Shown here piece after piece: positions 48,755 to 63,249 of a stretch of DNA of 64,000 nucleotides. Source of the DNA: Gamsiella multidivaricata (Eukaryota; Mortierellomycota; Mortierellomycetes; Mortierellales; Mortierellaceae); contig NW_026251768.1 of NCBI RefSeq assembly GCF_025024155.1, positions 62,001-126,000 on the forward strand, given 5' to 3'. The notes under the pieces were generated by a model that was given only the letters and a program-made list of their open reading frames with translations, searched no databases and was not told the DNA's origin. How positions within the stretch are numbered: position 1 is the stretch's first letter; each line of letters starts with the position of its first letter. The position numbers and the translations under genes were made by a program.

Positions 48755-50837
48755 CTACACCGATACGAGGCGATTGTGGCCCTGTGTATCTCGCGTCCAA
48801 ATCCACGCCAGCGCAGAACATCGGTGTTCCTGATGCTCTTCATCCAATATCTCCGCATCGACCGAGTCTACAGACTGCACCGAGGATTCTACATCCCACG
48901 AGCACCCATGGTCCTGCGATTGCATCATCCCAAATTCAAACATCGAAACGCGCCCGTCGCACAATGTGCACATCAGCACAGACCCAGAACTGTTCACCTT
49001 AAATGTATGCACTGTGTTCTCGCCCCGATCATCGTCTCCAGCTCCAACTCCGGTCACGACCATACCCGCCCTTCCACTTGGCTCGCTTGCATTATGGGTT
49101 ACCATGTCTCTTAGCTGAACACCATCCATCGATCCTGTCGACACCGCAGGAACCCTGCTTCGAGGACAAACACGGATCCTGTACAGAAACCGTCCTGTCT
49201 GTCGGCTCCACACGCACAACATCCCCTCCAGCTTCGAGTTCGTAACCACGACCGCATCCGTAATCGCCATTCGAGATGCATACTGCTGATATAACACAGA
49301 CTCGAATTGAACGTGATCTTTGGCCGGAAGAGGCTCGTCCAGATCCATGAGAAGCTTTCCAGTAGTAAAGTCATGGATCTGATAGCCCTCGATCACGGAT
49401 CCAGAGCCGATGAGCGATCCGTGGATCGCGACCGCATAGACGCCAAGGCCAATCTCGCGGGAGAGAAAGAGGTTCGGGATCAGACGGAGGAGCGTTCCAG
49501 AGATGGCATCCCATACGCGGACGGTGTGGTCAGACCCACCACTCACCACGGTGGTGTTCTCGATAGCGACCGCTATTAGTTCAATAGGATGAGCAGTGTT
49601 AATACGTAACAACGATAAATAAAATAAAAATAAAAGAGTGGATGTTAGGCGAGTAATTACCGTTGACCCATCCGATATGCCCTAACAATGCGCGCCGACT
49701 CTGGATCGGACATCCATATTTTGCCACCAGGTCCTTAAAGGACTCCTCCATCTGACCCCCATTCACAGCACAGCACCACCCTTGATGAACATCCCACACC
49801 CTAATAGCTTCATCAATCGAACAGGTAACCAGCAGTGTCCCTTGTTGATTCACCGCCATCCCCGAGACCAGATCCTGATGACTATTAACGGAATCATCGA
49901 TGTCGACTGACTCCTGCATGGACCAGTCCAAGACCTGGATCAACGGACGAGATCGGTCGCGTTGCGTTCTCACGCACACGCGGGCTTGAGGGATCATACA
50001 GATCTCGGCGTAGGTGCAGAGACTACAGCTCATCGTATCCTTCAACTTAGACTTGAGGCGGTGATGAGCGACAGGGTAGATTAAAAAAGGCAGCGATGAA
50101 CTTGCGTCCGTGCTTGTATTGGATATGGCAGATGTCACCATGGCCGAGTCAAGAATTAGGACGGAGCTGCCGTCTCGAGCGAGTACAGGCGGCTGCAGGG
50201 CGTGATCGTGGAGATGATGCTGGTGCTGATGATTATGGGACTCGTGGTGTAGGGTTTCTTGAACGTGATTCTGTTCAGAAGAAAGTGACGATGGAATGTC
50301 TGTGTTCTGCGTCAAAGTTTTAGTGTCCCGATAAGGCTCGATAACTAGAGCCTGCGCTTGCTTGTTCAACCATCCAGAATGGATGCTGAAGGTGTGCTTC
50401 CAGTCTTGTTGTTGCTTGCACACAATGCTGCTGTCATACCATGGTTCATCCAACGAATGAGAGAAGAAAGAGCCAGGAAATGCAGCAACAGTAGCATGTC
50501 GCCAGAGAAGATCCTCGTATGTCCTGATGATGCGAAGCCAATCTCGACAGACAGAATAGAGCTTTGGCAGGGTTGTAGGATGGCGTCCAGCGACGTGTAG
50601 GAGTATATCGAGGACCAGTTCATTGGGGAGTCGCAGCGACGAAGATTTTTCTGTTGTGAGCTGACCCATTTGGAGCGGCGCAGAGGAATGGTAAGTAGGG
50701 TGCATGGGTGTGGTAAAGCGGAAGAGGGGGAATTGGGGTTGGGGATCGAGTGGGAGACGCTGTTCTTGATAAAGGATCACAGAGATGCGAGATGCGTGTA
50801 CCCCATGGGTTATGTCAAAACACAAATGCCGCACCAT
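48755..50837 (-). CDS. F-box and WD40-repeat protein
   Basis: Two exons (50837-49661, 49572-48755) join in phase to about 664 residues; an alternative start at 50705 would remove 44 residues. An F-box lies at about residues 69-115 (LRLPNELVLDILLHVAGRHP, VCRDWLRIIRTYEDLLWRHA). The middle is His/Gln/Ser-rich. WD40 blades follow: VSGMAVNQQGTLLVTCSIDE with AIRVWDVH, then VVSGGSDHTVRVWDAISGTL, and weaker ones to the end. Such proteins are substrate receptors of SCF ubiquitin ligases; the target is not predictable. Only a few blades are canonical, so the propeller is either diverged or incomplete. Confidence 0.85.
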
Positions 50838-51055
50838 TTGATTTGAATCGAAATAGCATAACTTTAATAATGGCGATTCGATAAGTTCATAATAACGTTA
50901 CAGATAGACTAGAGACCCCACAGAAAACAACAGCACCAGAGCCAATACCGCGAGTGCCGGGCGACCCGCACTTGGATAAAAGGACATAAATAATGAAGCG
51001 GCACTCGTCATTATCATTGTTAGACGTGGTATCTCAAAAGACGCGGTGTCGTCTT

Positions 51056-53450
51056 TTACGCATCGCAGCCGTTAGGAAGGATAAAGCTCTCAGAGCGGAT
51101 GCTTCCGAATGGAGAATTGGCACCAATGACCCTGGCCTTAGGGCCCAAACCACGCTTGGCGAATGCCTTCCAGATGTCGCACTGGTACTTGCCCTCTGTC
51201 AACAACTTCTCGGCCTGCAAAATAGCATCGCGGGCCTGGATGAATGAAGGCATGCATGGTTGCAACTTCATGCCATCGACAACCAGCTGCAAGACGAGCG
51301 TATTGGCATAGCTGGTCTTGTCGTTTGTGTACCAGATGTCAGTGAAAGGAAGGCGGAGATGCAGGTTTTGGTAGACCTCAAACAGCATCTGTGCCCAGAC
51401 TTCACCCTTGGCATGGACTCCCCAATAAGCACGACCGTCCATGGTTTTGAACGTTTCGGGGTTGGTCTTCATTGAGGTCGAGTATGGGAAGCGACGGATA
51501 CCGCGACCACCGCTGGCATAGGAACCCATTTCGAACTCAGATTCATAATTGTGGGTAGCGTTCTGGCGGAACATCGTCGCAAAAAAGTCGCCCCATCCCT
51601 CACCCATTCCACCGGCCTCACCCCATCCCAAACATCCAGAGTTGGCGGGGCCTCCGGTTAAGCGGGTCGAGATACCGTGGGCGTATTCGTGAATGATGAT
51701 ACCACTCTCGAGGTCTCCATCGCGGGCTACTTCAGTGATATCCCAGACATACATACGCATCTGACCGTGCTGACCATCGGGAGGTGTAGCAAAGTTGGCG
51801 TTGTTGTACCCCGACCCATCCTGCGCATTGGCAATCACAGCGTCATTACCCAATCCTCCGCGCCCAAAGTTGTTCTCCTGGAAGTTGCCAGCCTCTTCGT
51901 CGAATCCGTAATGGTAGAAGATATCATGGACCTGGTTATTCCAGTAGAACAAGTTGGTAATGGCTGCATCGACATAGGTCACTGGATCTTTCTCAAAGTC
52001 AATCTTGAAATCAAACGTGAGTTGATCGTCCTTGCTCAGCTTGCCTTCAGGCTTGGGGTTGTTCTGCCAGTCGTTTCCATTCCTGCGGTTCTCGCCAGCG
52101 TAGACATTGTTGCCGATCGTGGTCGTAAAGTTCTTGTTCTGCCCCTGACGGTTCCATCCCAAAGGAGAGGCGGGCAAATGTTCAGGATCGACAACCAACT
52201 TGCGCTCGCCATCAAGGGGATCGTTCACGCCCATGGGGAAGACGTTGTAGGTGGCATCTGAAACCCAGTCGACGACTTGCATGACGTTTCCAGTCTCAGC
52301 ATTGACCTGGACATGGAACCAGTTGTCAGTATCCTTCATCTCGACCTGGAAGCCATAAACGAGCTCGAGGGTGCCTTGCTCTGTTTGAATGTAGGCCTGA
52401 TTGACGGGGACCTTGCCGTTGGCAGTAAGTGGGCAGTTGGTCATGATAACCTCTGCCTTGTTTGAATTGAAATTGTAGGTCGTAATGATATCCATGTCCT
52501 CTGGGCGAGGGATCTTTACATTGAGGTACTTTGCGAACGACAAGAGAGCATCTTGGGGCGAGAGAGTGGCCTTAACATCGGGGCCTTTGATGGTCGACAT
52601 GTGCTTCTATTAGATTATGGCGGAACACGCATATGAGGGTCAGTATTGTGCTTGACCGTCTATGCTCGTCATGCTAATCTCCCTAGCCAGGTTCGTGTGC
52701 CTCTTCGTATCCTATCATATAGATGCTACATAGGAAGGAGCTACTACAGTTGCCGCTATCCTGGTCCCAGCTGGTACTCAGAAGCGTGGTTGGTGGTCCG
52801 TCATATGCTTTCTGACACATACACAATTGGCCAGCCATGGGGTCCTATGGCCGAAGTGTATATTTGCGCCATATCCGTCTTGGCATTCTTTTTTTCATGT
52901 AGAACAGTTGAGCAGCAGCTACTATATACAAACTACTTACCAGATGAAGACTACCGCGGCGTCTTCTGCCTCCAAAGGCCAGCTGGCGACCCTGCTCTGC
53001 AAGGTTCTCAGCCTCCTGCTTGATCCAGTCCTGAACCGACAACGAGTCGGTATCCTGGCGAGCCTTGTAGAACGAGTCACCATAAGAGATAACGTTGCCG
53101 TGCTTGTCGACGTTGATGTTGATGTCGCCATTAACGACCTCGAGACCATTGACGACCTGGCGAAGGTAGACGTGCGTCACGCCATTGTGCTTGGAGGTGT
53201 ATGCGTTCTTGACGATGTAGTCAGATGAGGTCAAGTGCTGCTCCACAAAGTCGGTGGCAACCTTTTTTGGGTTCTGATTTGAACCGGTGAAGAAAGAGTG
53301 GCTGTCGGCGAATCCAGCGGCGGTCGAGGGGGCGCGGTACTCTTGGTGGGCCAGTTCAGGGCCAAAGGGCAGAACACGAGCACGGTGGGCACTGGCCACA
53401 GCGAGCATGGCAGCGAAGAGGGAGTAGGACTGGGTCTTGGAGAACTTCAT
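51056..53450 (-). CDS. fungalysin, secreted M36 zinc metallopeptidase
   Basis: Two exons (53450-52941, 52606-51056) encode about 686 residues. It has a signal peptide (MKFSKTQSYSLFAAMLAVAS), an inhibitory propeptide with the FTP region (residues about 35-230), and a catalytic domain with the HEYAHG zinc motif at about 476-481. GEGWGDFFATMF carries the third zinc ligand Glu, and GGRGIRRFPYSTSMKTNPET is family-typical. Fungalysins are extracellular endopeptidases made as self-cleaved proenzymes for protein breakdown. The 334-nt intron (52607-52940) is the longest in a well-supported gene here. A Gly-Gly-Arg-Arg-Arg-Arg stretch at the end of exon 1 is unusual. Confidence 0.95.
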
Positions 53451-54333
53451 GTTGGTACGGTGTAGAGTTGAGTAGTAGTGAAGACTGTTGAAGCGACACT
53501 GACTGAGGGTAGTGGCGGTAGTGGTGGCGGTGGTGGTGGTGAAGCGAAGGCGCTTGGAAGTAGGTATTTAGAGATGGTGAAGATATATACAAAGCAATTG
53601 ACGAAGAGAATAAGGAGAGTGAAGAAAGGTTAAAGAAAGGCGAAGAGATGTGTGAAGAAAGCAAGGTGTGAGAAAGTAAGGTACAAAGGCGGGTTTAAAT
53701 GAAATTTGGTTGTCCGTCTACACCCCATTACGCATTTCTCTTGAGGTCTAAAAGAGGAACCATGCCGTGCATCACTATACACGCCGTAAACACTGCACTG
53801 TCTCCCAGATGGACCTTATTCCCTCAAAAAAGGACACAAAGGAAAGGGAAGGCTTTATGTCGTTCTTGTGTGTACGGGAAAAGGGTCCATGGGACCTCAT
53901 GGATCCATCGTTCATACTCGTTCATGTCCACACTCATATCTATACCTGCATTTCACCTCATTAACAAGACGCAATGATCACTCACAGTGCTATGAGTGCT
54001 ACCGCTGCTCCCTTCATTTCCATTCCCAGCAACTATCCTTCTCTTTTGCTGCTCTCTTCTGTGTCATTGGTGAGGTATGCTGACTGCCTGTAGTCTTCTT
54101 TGTTTGCCCCGCAGTCAGGAAGGAGTGGAGAAGAGGCTGTGAGCAACAGCCCATTTTTTGATGGTGTCCAAATCTGGATACCATGATACCATCGATCATT
54201 TGGCCATCACGCCCATTCCTGGGATGACGCTTTCAGGGCTCGAACGCGCGATCGTCTATGTCCTCTTTTTTTTTTTATGGCTTGTAAGTGCTTGTATAAA
54301 ACACGGACTACGTAGTTTCCCCCGCTACTACCA
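53451..54333. other. intergenic, fungalysin promoter and SppA 3' flank
   Basis: About 880 bp with no gene visible. Purine-rich sequence near 53600-53690 probably belongs to the fungalysin leader on the minus strand, where it is CT-rich. Confidence 0.5.
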
Positions 54334-57095
54334 CTACTGAACTTTCAGCTCCTCGATTTCAAGCTGGTGAGGGCCCTGCTGGAAGGGTGATTCAGTCAGG
54401 CCCAAGTCGTACATGAGACCCATCATATCCCCACTCCAGACCCGCATCATCATCGCCCGAATCTTTTCCTTCGCATACATATCAGCTGCTTCATCTCCCG
54501 TCATTGACTCTACGATCTGCTGTACCCATGGCTTGGGCTTGGGGAACGTTTTGACGACAATATTCTCGACCTGCATGTCCGAGGGTAGACGGCCAGCATT
54601 CTTGTGCGCCTCCAGGCCATAGTCTCCAGCCAAACGCACAGCTTGGGACAATCCACCCAACTTGTCCACCAATCCAGCTATAGAGTTACAGCAAGATTAT
54701 AACGTAATATAACACTTCGGTTAATTGTCCTATAGCTGACTCAAATATACAGTGCCGGTGTCAATGAACTTGCACTTCTTACCTTTCAGTGCTTCTCTTC
54801 CGTTCATCACGCGACCTCCCGCGACGTTCTCGACTTGCTCAATGGTCAACTTTCGGCCATCCGCAACGCGCTTGATAAAATCGTTATAGGTCGTGTCAAT
54901 CTGTCGCTTATAGCGTGTCAAAGCAGCACCCTCCAAGTCATGCAACAGAGAAGTGTCAGATGAACCAGTGAAGAACTGCTCCATGCTAACCCCAATCATT
55001 TTGAAGAACTCTGGTGTAAAGTAGGGTCTTAACGAAGCGACTCCAATGCTTCCAGTTACAGTCGTTGCTATTTTTTTTTTTTTTTTTTTTTTTTTGGACA
55101 AAAAATAAAGTATTATCGTGGTCAGCATCACACAGCGGGGCTCTTTCAAAATGACAAAAGTCAAAGGTGAGGAACATACGTTGAGCCATAATGGCCTTAG
55201 CGTGGGTCGAGATAAAGTAACCTCCACTGGCAGAAGTGTTTCCAAAGCTGACGACGACAGGCTTCTTCTTGACGTCCTGACACCATCGAATGGCGTCTCC
55301 TATCGTGTCGCTAGCAACAACATCACCTCCACCAGAATCGATTCTTAATACAACGGCATCCACGGTAGGGTCGTTTGCAGCCTCTCTAATGCCCTTGACA
55401 ATAGTATTCGCTCCGAAAAGGCCGCCACCCCTGTAAAAACAGATAAGACGAAGTACTCGGTCAGGAACCACTAGCATGAACTGCGACATCAACAATTTCC
55501 GAGATTGCAACGGTGAATTTACCTCTTGATACCGCCGACGAGATAGACAATACCAACGACAAGACTGGGCTCACCGGTCTTGGCCAATGCGTCCGTGTGC
55601 TCCTTGGCTTTGACGCGGATGTAGTGGGCCATGCCGAAGGCGCCGTTATCCTCAACCATCTTTCCGCAATCTCGCTTGTAAAGCAGTCCATCCACGAGTC
55701 CCTCATCCTTGGCCTCAGCTCCCATAAATGGTCCAATCTGGATAAGGTGGTTCAGTTTTTCTACGGGGTCGCTTCCAAGTGTCTTTTGGCGCGATTTTGC
55801 AATATCGGCTAGGATCTGCGAGTTCAGGCCCTTGAGGAGATCAAACAGGTTTTGCTTCTGCGGTGGAGGGAGCTCCGTCTCTGTGAACGGACTGACCATG
55901 CTTTTATATTCTCTACGAGCCTCAGCGCGCACTGCGAGGGGAAATTACGGATACAGCGATTAGAGTGATGTCGCATGACATTACAGTATAGTTTTCTTCT
56001 GATGGCAAATAGTAGAGCATATAAAACTCAGTATTACATTACCTTGAATACCAAAGCGACCTAGCAAAGTCTTAAAGAAAGGCACAGTGGAGGACAGACC
56101 GACCAAGGGGATGCTTCCGCTAGGCTGCATATACACCTTGTCGAACACAGAGGCCAAATAGTATTGCGTTTGGTTGTCTATATGCAATAGAGGTAGGTTA
56201 GCACCTCAGGTCTTCGTAGTATAGTGGTACGGATCAAATTCTTAGTGCAAGAGTGCAATACCAAAGGAGTCAGTGTAGGCAATAAGCGACACCTTGTCCT
56301 CGCCGCCGAGAGCCTTGGCCTTAGCTTCCTTGAACTCCTGAATAGCACTTCTGAGCTCCTGTATTTGAGCAAGTCCAAGACCTTTGGCTTGCTGGGTCTT
56401 GTTGTTTGCGGTCGAAAAGTTGGCCATGATGCCAACGATCCTTGGGTCATCCTTTGCATGTTTGATCGCAGTTACAACGTCGATTAGGGAGGAAATTGGT
56501 GAGGGCGAATCGCCTCCTGCAGCCCTGAGCAGCTTTTGGTAGCCGCCCTTGTCGGTATCAGTTTCTACAATTGATCTATGAAGAAATGCCGATGATCAGA
56601 CTGTTAGATCTGCGAAGCGGAGCAAATGAAAGCCATCGATGCACAGAGCGAATCATGAGCGCTGTGTCTTACCCGTCCGTGATCCTCCAATGGAGCACTG
56701 TGTTTGGTGGAATGGTATCTCTGATCTTTTGCAACCTCCAATTGCTGTTGCACAAAGAGGCGGTTGATAACGTTAGATAGTAGATCGGGCGCTGTTTGAT
56801 CTGATAGGTTTGCCCCATACTGTATAAGACATATGGCGTCTGCACTTAATACTTACTAGAAGAAGTTGGCACTGCTGTACATGAGAAACAATCCAAAGGT
56901 GATCTTGCCACGGTTTGCCCAGGCCTTTGAGAGCATGGTTGGTGGAGGTGTTTTCTTTTGCCATTGTCCAGTATTGGAACCATTACCATGCGCATGTGCA
57001 TTCTGCGAACCCAGAACTGACCCGCCTACTGATCCCGCAGACGCTGGCTCCGGTGGGGTTGGAGGTGTTGGTGGAGTCGGTGGGGTCGATGCCAT
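54334..57095 (-). CDS. signal peptide peptidase A-like serine protease (family S49)
   Basis: Eight exons (57095-56857, 56744-56673, 56575-56262, 56177-56043, 55931-55523, 55430-55180, 55067-54783, 54677-54334) join in phase to about 682 residues. A Pro/Thr-rich start and a single membrane segment (ITFGLFLMYSSANFFY, about residues 66-81) anchor it. Two S49 domains follow, as in the long E. coli SppA. The first has QTQYYLASVFDKVYMQPSGS, with the likely catalytic Lys in FDKVY. The second has VVLRIDSGGGDVVASDTIGD and SFGNTSASGGYFIST with the Ser of SASGGY, then TTVTGSIGV. SppA cleaves signal-peptide remnants in membranes in bacteria and thylakoids. In a fungus the likely sites are mitochondria or the ER, but no clear targeting signal is seen. 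Confidence 0.92.
55071..55095. repeat. homopolymer T tract in SppA intron 6
   Basis: About 25 T on the + strand are read as A on the coding strand, just upstream of the exon 7 acceptor. That is the opposite of a normal polypyrimidine tract. Confidence 0.85.
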
Positions 57096-57789
57096 ATTGC
57101 TTTTAGACCTGATACGTTGGAGGGAAGAGCGTGGGGCAAATGAGGCGTGTGCGCGTTTCCAGTCTCTGGTGGCTTTGATAAAAGGAATTCAAACAGGGAC
57201 AGGGACGGTCCAGTAGCAGTCTGGACCTGGCGCGCTGAAGATCCTCCCCAGCTCCAAGAATACATACGTGTACATCCTCCTTTTTATTTCTTCTTGAACC
57301 AACAGGAGAGAGCCAAGGGGGGAAGGATATGTAGAAAATCATACTCTGGAGGGAATATCGAGCGAGGCGCGTACGGTTGAGGATCGGAATATAGTCTTCT
57401 GGCAAGGGGCGCGCGGTGGGTTTCCAGAAGAGGAGGGGAGGGGGGCGACTGACATGTCTTGTTCCTATTTGCTGAAGATTCTCATCGGATATTGATCTTT
57501 GAATATAAATACCAATACAATAAAAGCCCAGTGGAATGAAAGGTAACTCTGTTTTTAGAGTTTCCTATTCGCCCGTTGCCCATTGGAGACAACACAGCCT
57601 GTCCACCCACACCCAGCGCGCATATAACACGTCCCCCTCTGGCCCTCCCTCATCCTCATCCTCATCCTTCATCTCTTTTCTTCCTTCTTCATCTTTCCTT
57701 CTCCCCTCGCTCCCCTCGCTCCCCTCGCTCCCTGCCTCTTCTCCCCCGCACACATAAACATCCCACACACACATCGCATCATCTCCACC

Positions 57790-59319
57790 ATGAAGGCCAC
57801 ACTGTTGCTCGCGTCTCTCGCTATCGCCACCGTCGCCTCGGCTGCTGGTCAGACCTACCTCGAGGAGACCTTCTCCGATAACTCCTGGGAGGATGTAAGT
57901 CATTTCCATCATCGTCCTCGCTCTTCTGCTGGTGTTGCTGCTCTAAAATGTGTTTCTCTGAACTTCTGCTGACCTGAATCTTTACTTTTCATCTTCAATT
58001 GCCTCGCAACCCAGCGCTGGACGACTTCCTCATCAAAGGATAACCTCGGCAAGTTCGCGCTCTCCTCTGGGACCTTCCACCCTAACAAGGATTACGCCCA
58101 GGGATTGCAGACCACTGAGGACCACCGCTTCTACTCCATCTCGGCTCCCTTCTCGACCGTCGCCGACAATTCAAAGGAAGATCTCATTGTCCAGTACACT
58201 GTCAAGCAAGAGGTCGCCCAAGAGTGTGGTGGATCATACTTGAAGCTGCTTCCCGAAGGTTACGACGCCAAGACCTTCAACGGCGATTCTGAATACGCCA
58301 TCATGTTCGGTCCCGACGTCTGCGGTCCCGAGAACCGCATCCATGTCATCTTCAACTACAAGGGCAAGAACTATCTCACAAAGAAGACCCATCCCGTTCC
58401 CAGGGATAACAAGACCCACTTCTACCGCCTGACTGTCCACCCCGATCAAAAGTACTCGCTCGTGGTCGATGGCGAGACTCAGGCCGATCATGTCTCGCTC
58501 GAGGAGCACTGGGAGATCTATGCCCCTCGCACCATCCCTGACCCTGACGACAAGAAGCCTGCAGACTGGGTTGATGAGGACCAGATCGAAGATCCCACCC
58601 ACGTCAAGCCCGAGAACTATGACAATATTCCACGCTACATTCCAGATCCTGACGCCACCCAGCCTGAGGACTGGGACTCTGAGGCTGACGGCGACTGGGA
58701 GGCACCCGAGATCACTAATCCCGACTTTGAGGAGTGGGGCCCCAAGTACATTCCCAACCCCGAGTATAAGGGCGAGTGGAAGGCCAAGGACATCCCCAAC
58801 CCAGAGTTTAAGGAGGATCCCGAGCTGGCCCACTACAAGATCGGCGGTATTGGTTTTGATCTCTGGCAAGTCAAGGGCGGCAGCATCTTTGATGACGTTG
58901 TTGTCACCTCAGATGCTGAGGTCGCTGACAAGTTCATGAACCAGTGGAAGGAGAACTTTGCCAAGGAGAAGGAGATTGTCGCTGCCTTGGATGAGCGGAA
59001 GAAGAAGGAGGAGGAAGAGGCTAAGAAGGCAGCGGAGAAGGCAGCTAAGGAAGCCTCTGAGAAGGACAAGCACGACGAGCTCGATGAGGACGACGAGCCA
59101 GTCGCCAAGAAGGCTGAGCCTGAGGCCGCCAAGGAAAGTGAGCCTGAAGTTGCCGAGGAGGAGACTAAGGAGGCCGAACCGGAAGTCGCCAAGGAGGAGA
59201 CTAAGGAGGCCGAGCCGGAGGTCGCCAAGGAGGAGACCAGAGAAGAGGTCAAGGAGGAGCCTAAGGCTACCAAGAAGGAGGAGAAAGACTCTACTGAGAC
59301 CAAGCACGACGAACTGTAA
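57790..59319 (+). CDS. calreticulin with repeat-built C-terminal extension
   Basis: Two exons (57790-57894, 58015-59319) encode 469 residues. A signal peptide (MKATLLLASLAIATVASA) and the lectin domain come first, with CGGSYLKLL, YAIMFGPDVCG and IHVIFNYKGKNY. The P-domain arm has the usual alternating repeats (IPDPDDKKPADW, YIPDPDATQPEDWD, NPEYKGEWKAKDIPNPEF), then GGIGFDLWQVKGGSIFDDV. It is a soluble calcium-binding chaperone for glycoproteins in the ER. A KHDEL motif occurs at the normal place near residue 425 but is not terminal. About 45 more residues follow, built from 12-residue repeats (EAEPEVAKEETK), and end in a second KHDEL at the true stop. It is divergent from the SppA gene. Confidence 0.96.
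59098..59265 (+). repeat. 36-bp coding tandem repeat in calreticulin
   Basis: Two near-identical 36-nt units and flanking partial copies encode EAEPEVAKEETK-type repeats. Third-position differences are few, which suggests fairly recent duplication. Confidence 0.85.
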
Positions 59320-60247
59320 ACTAACTATAATTGCTTTGATCAGGAAGAACCAAGAGGGAAAAAAAAAAAGGATAACCCATTGTTTGTTTTCAAACACCAA
59401 AAACAATAAATAATTGACACACATAGAAACCATGGCACCATGCAAGCTTAATTGGCCAGAGTGGAAGTGTAATTCAGGGCGTCCTTGAACTTCAATTGAC
59501 AGAGGTGTGAAGCGTGTGTTCACAAGAGAATGAAGGCTGTCCGCCTTTGTGGCACGATGCATTCAATCTTAATTGACGGACTGCTGGCCAATCATGTTGC
59601 GCTACCTCTCCCTGTTGGTTCCTGGCAGCAAAATAAGGGAAACGTGTTCTCTCCAGGAAGCGAATCAGCCAAAGGGAAACAGCACGGGCGCTTGCTTCTG
59701 TAGAGTGTTTCCGTGAAGGGAACGAGAAAAGAGAGCTCAGAAATTCATACGCGCAAACGTGAATGATTATTCGACGAAGGCGCCCACAGCCGGGGCCAGG
59801 GTGCCGCACGTGGTGCTGAACATGGGAAGATTGGATGTGTGATTTATGTAGCCCAAGGTCTTTTGCCGGCGCCAGTTGTCGTTACGCGTAGACTAGTGCT
59901 TACTATGAATATGGATAGCTTCTACAAGTGCATATGTATAGGAAGGAGTAAGGAAAACGGCAGGGGGAGGGATGCATAGAACAAGGTTTCAAGGTTCCAG
60001 ATGCTAATAGATCCCTTTTCGCATCATCATTATCCCCTGTTCCCATCGCCCCTTCACATCCTCCTCCTTACTCCCTCTTCATTATCCCCGCCTTGGACCG
60101 AGTCTGTGCCAGCCACCCAGTACAGTCATTGAAGAAGCGCTGTCGATCCTTGTCAAGCGTCTATACCTCTCTTTCCCTCCTGAAGGGTCCTCATCCTCCA
60201 GCCAAGGAAACTGCTGAACCAGGTCCATCGCCAGCAACACCGTCACT
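59320..60247. other. intergenic, no supported gene
   Basis: This holds the calreticulin 3' UTR (AATAAATAATTG near 59405) and the MSC2 promoter with a CT-rich region at about 60010-60090. No coding or RNA gene is recognised. Confidence 0.5.
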
Positions 60248-63163
<2,916 letters not shown>

Positions 63164-63249
63164 TTCGAGGTGGGCAGGGCAGCATACATATATATATATA
63201 TATTAAAGAAAATGAATATATTGACCGTTCATATACGATTGCCCGAGCT
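63164..63249. other. convergent 3' ends of MSC2 and TRMU
   Basis: Only 86 bp lie between the two stop codons. It includes a TA run (about 63187-63203) that may act as an AT-rich 3'-end element for both. Confidence 0.5.
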
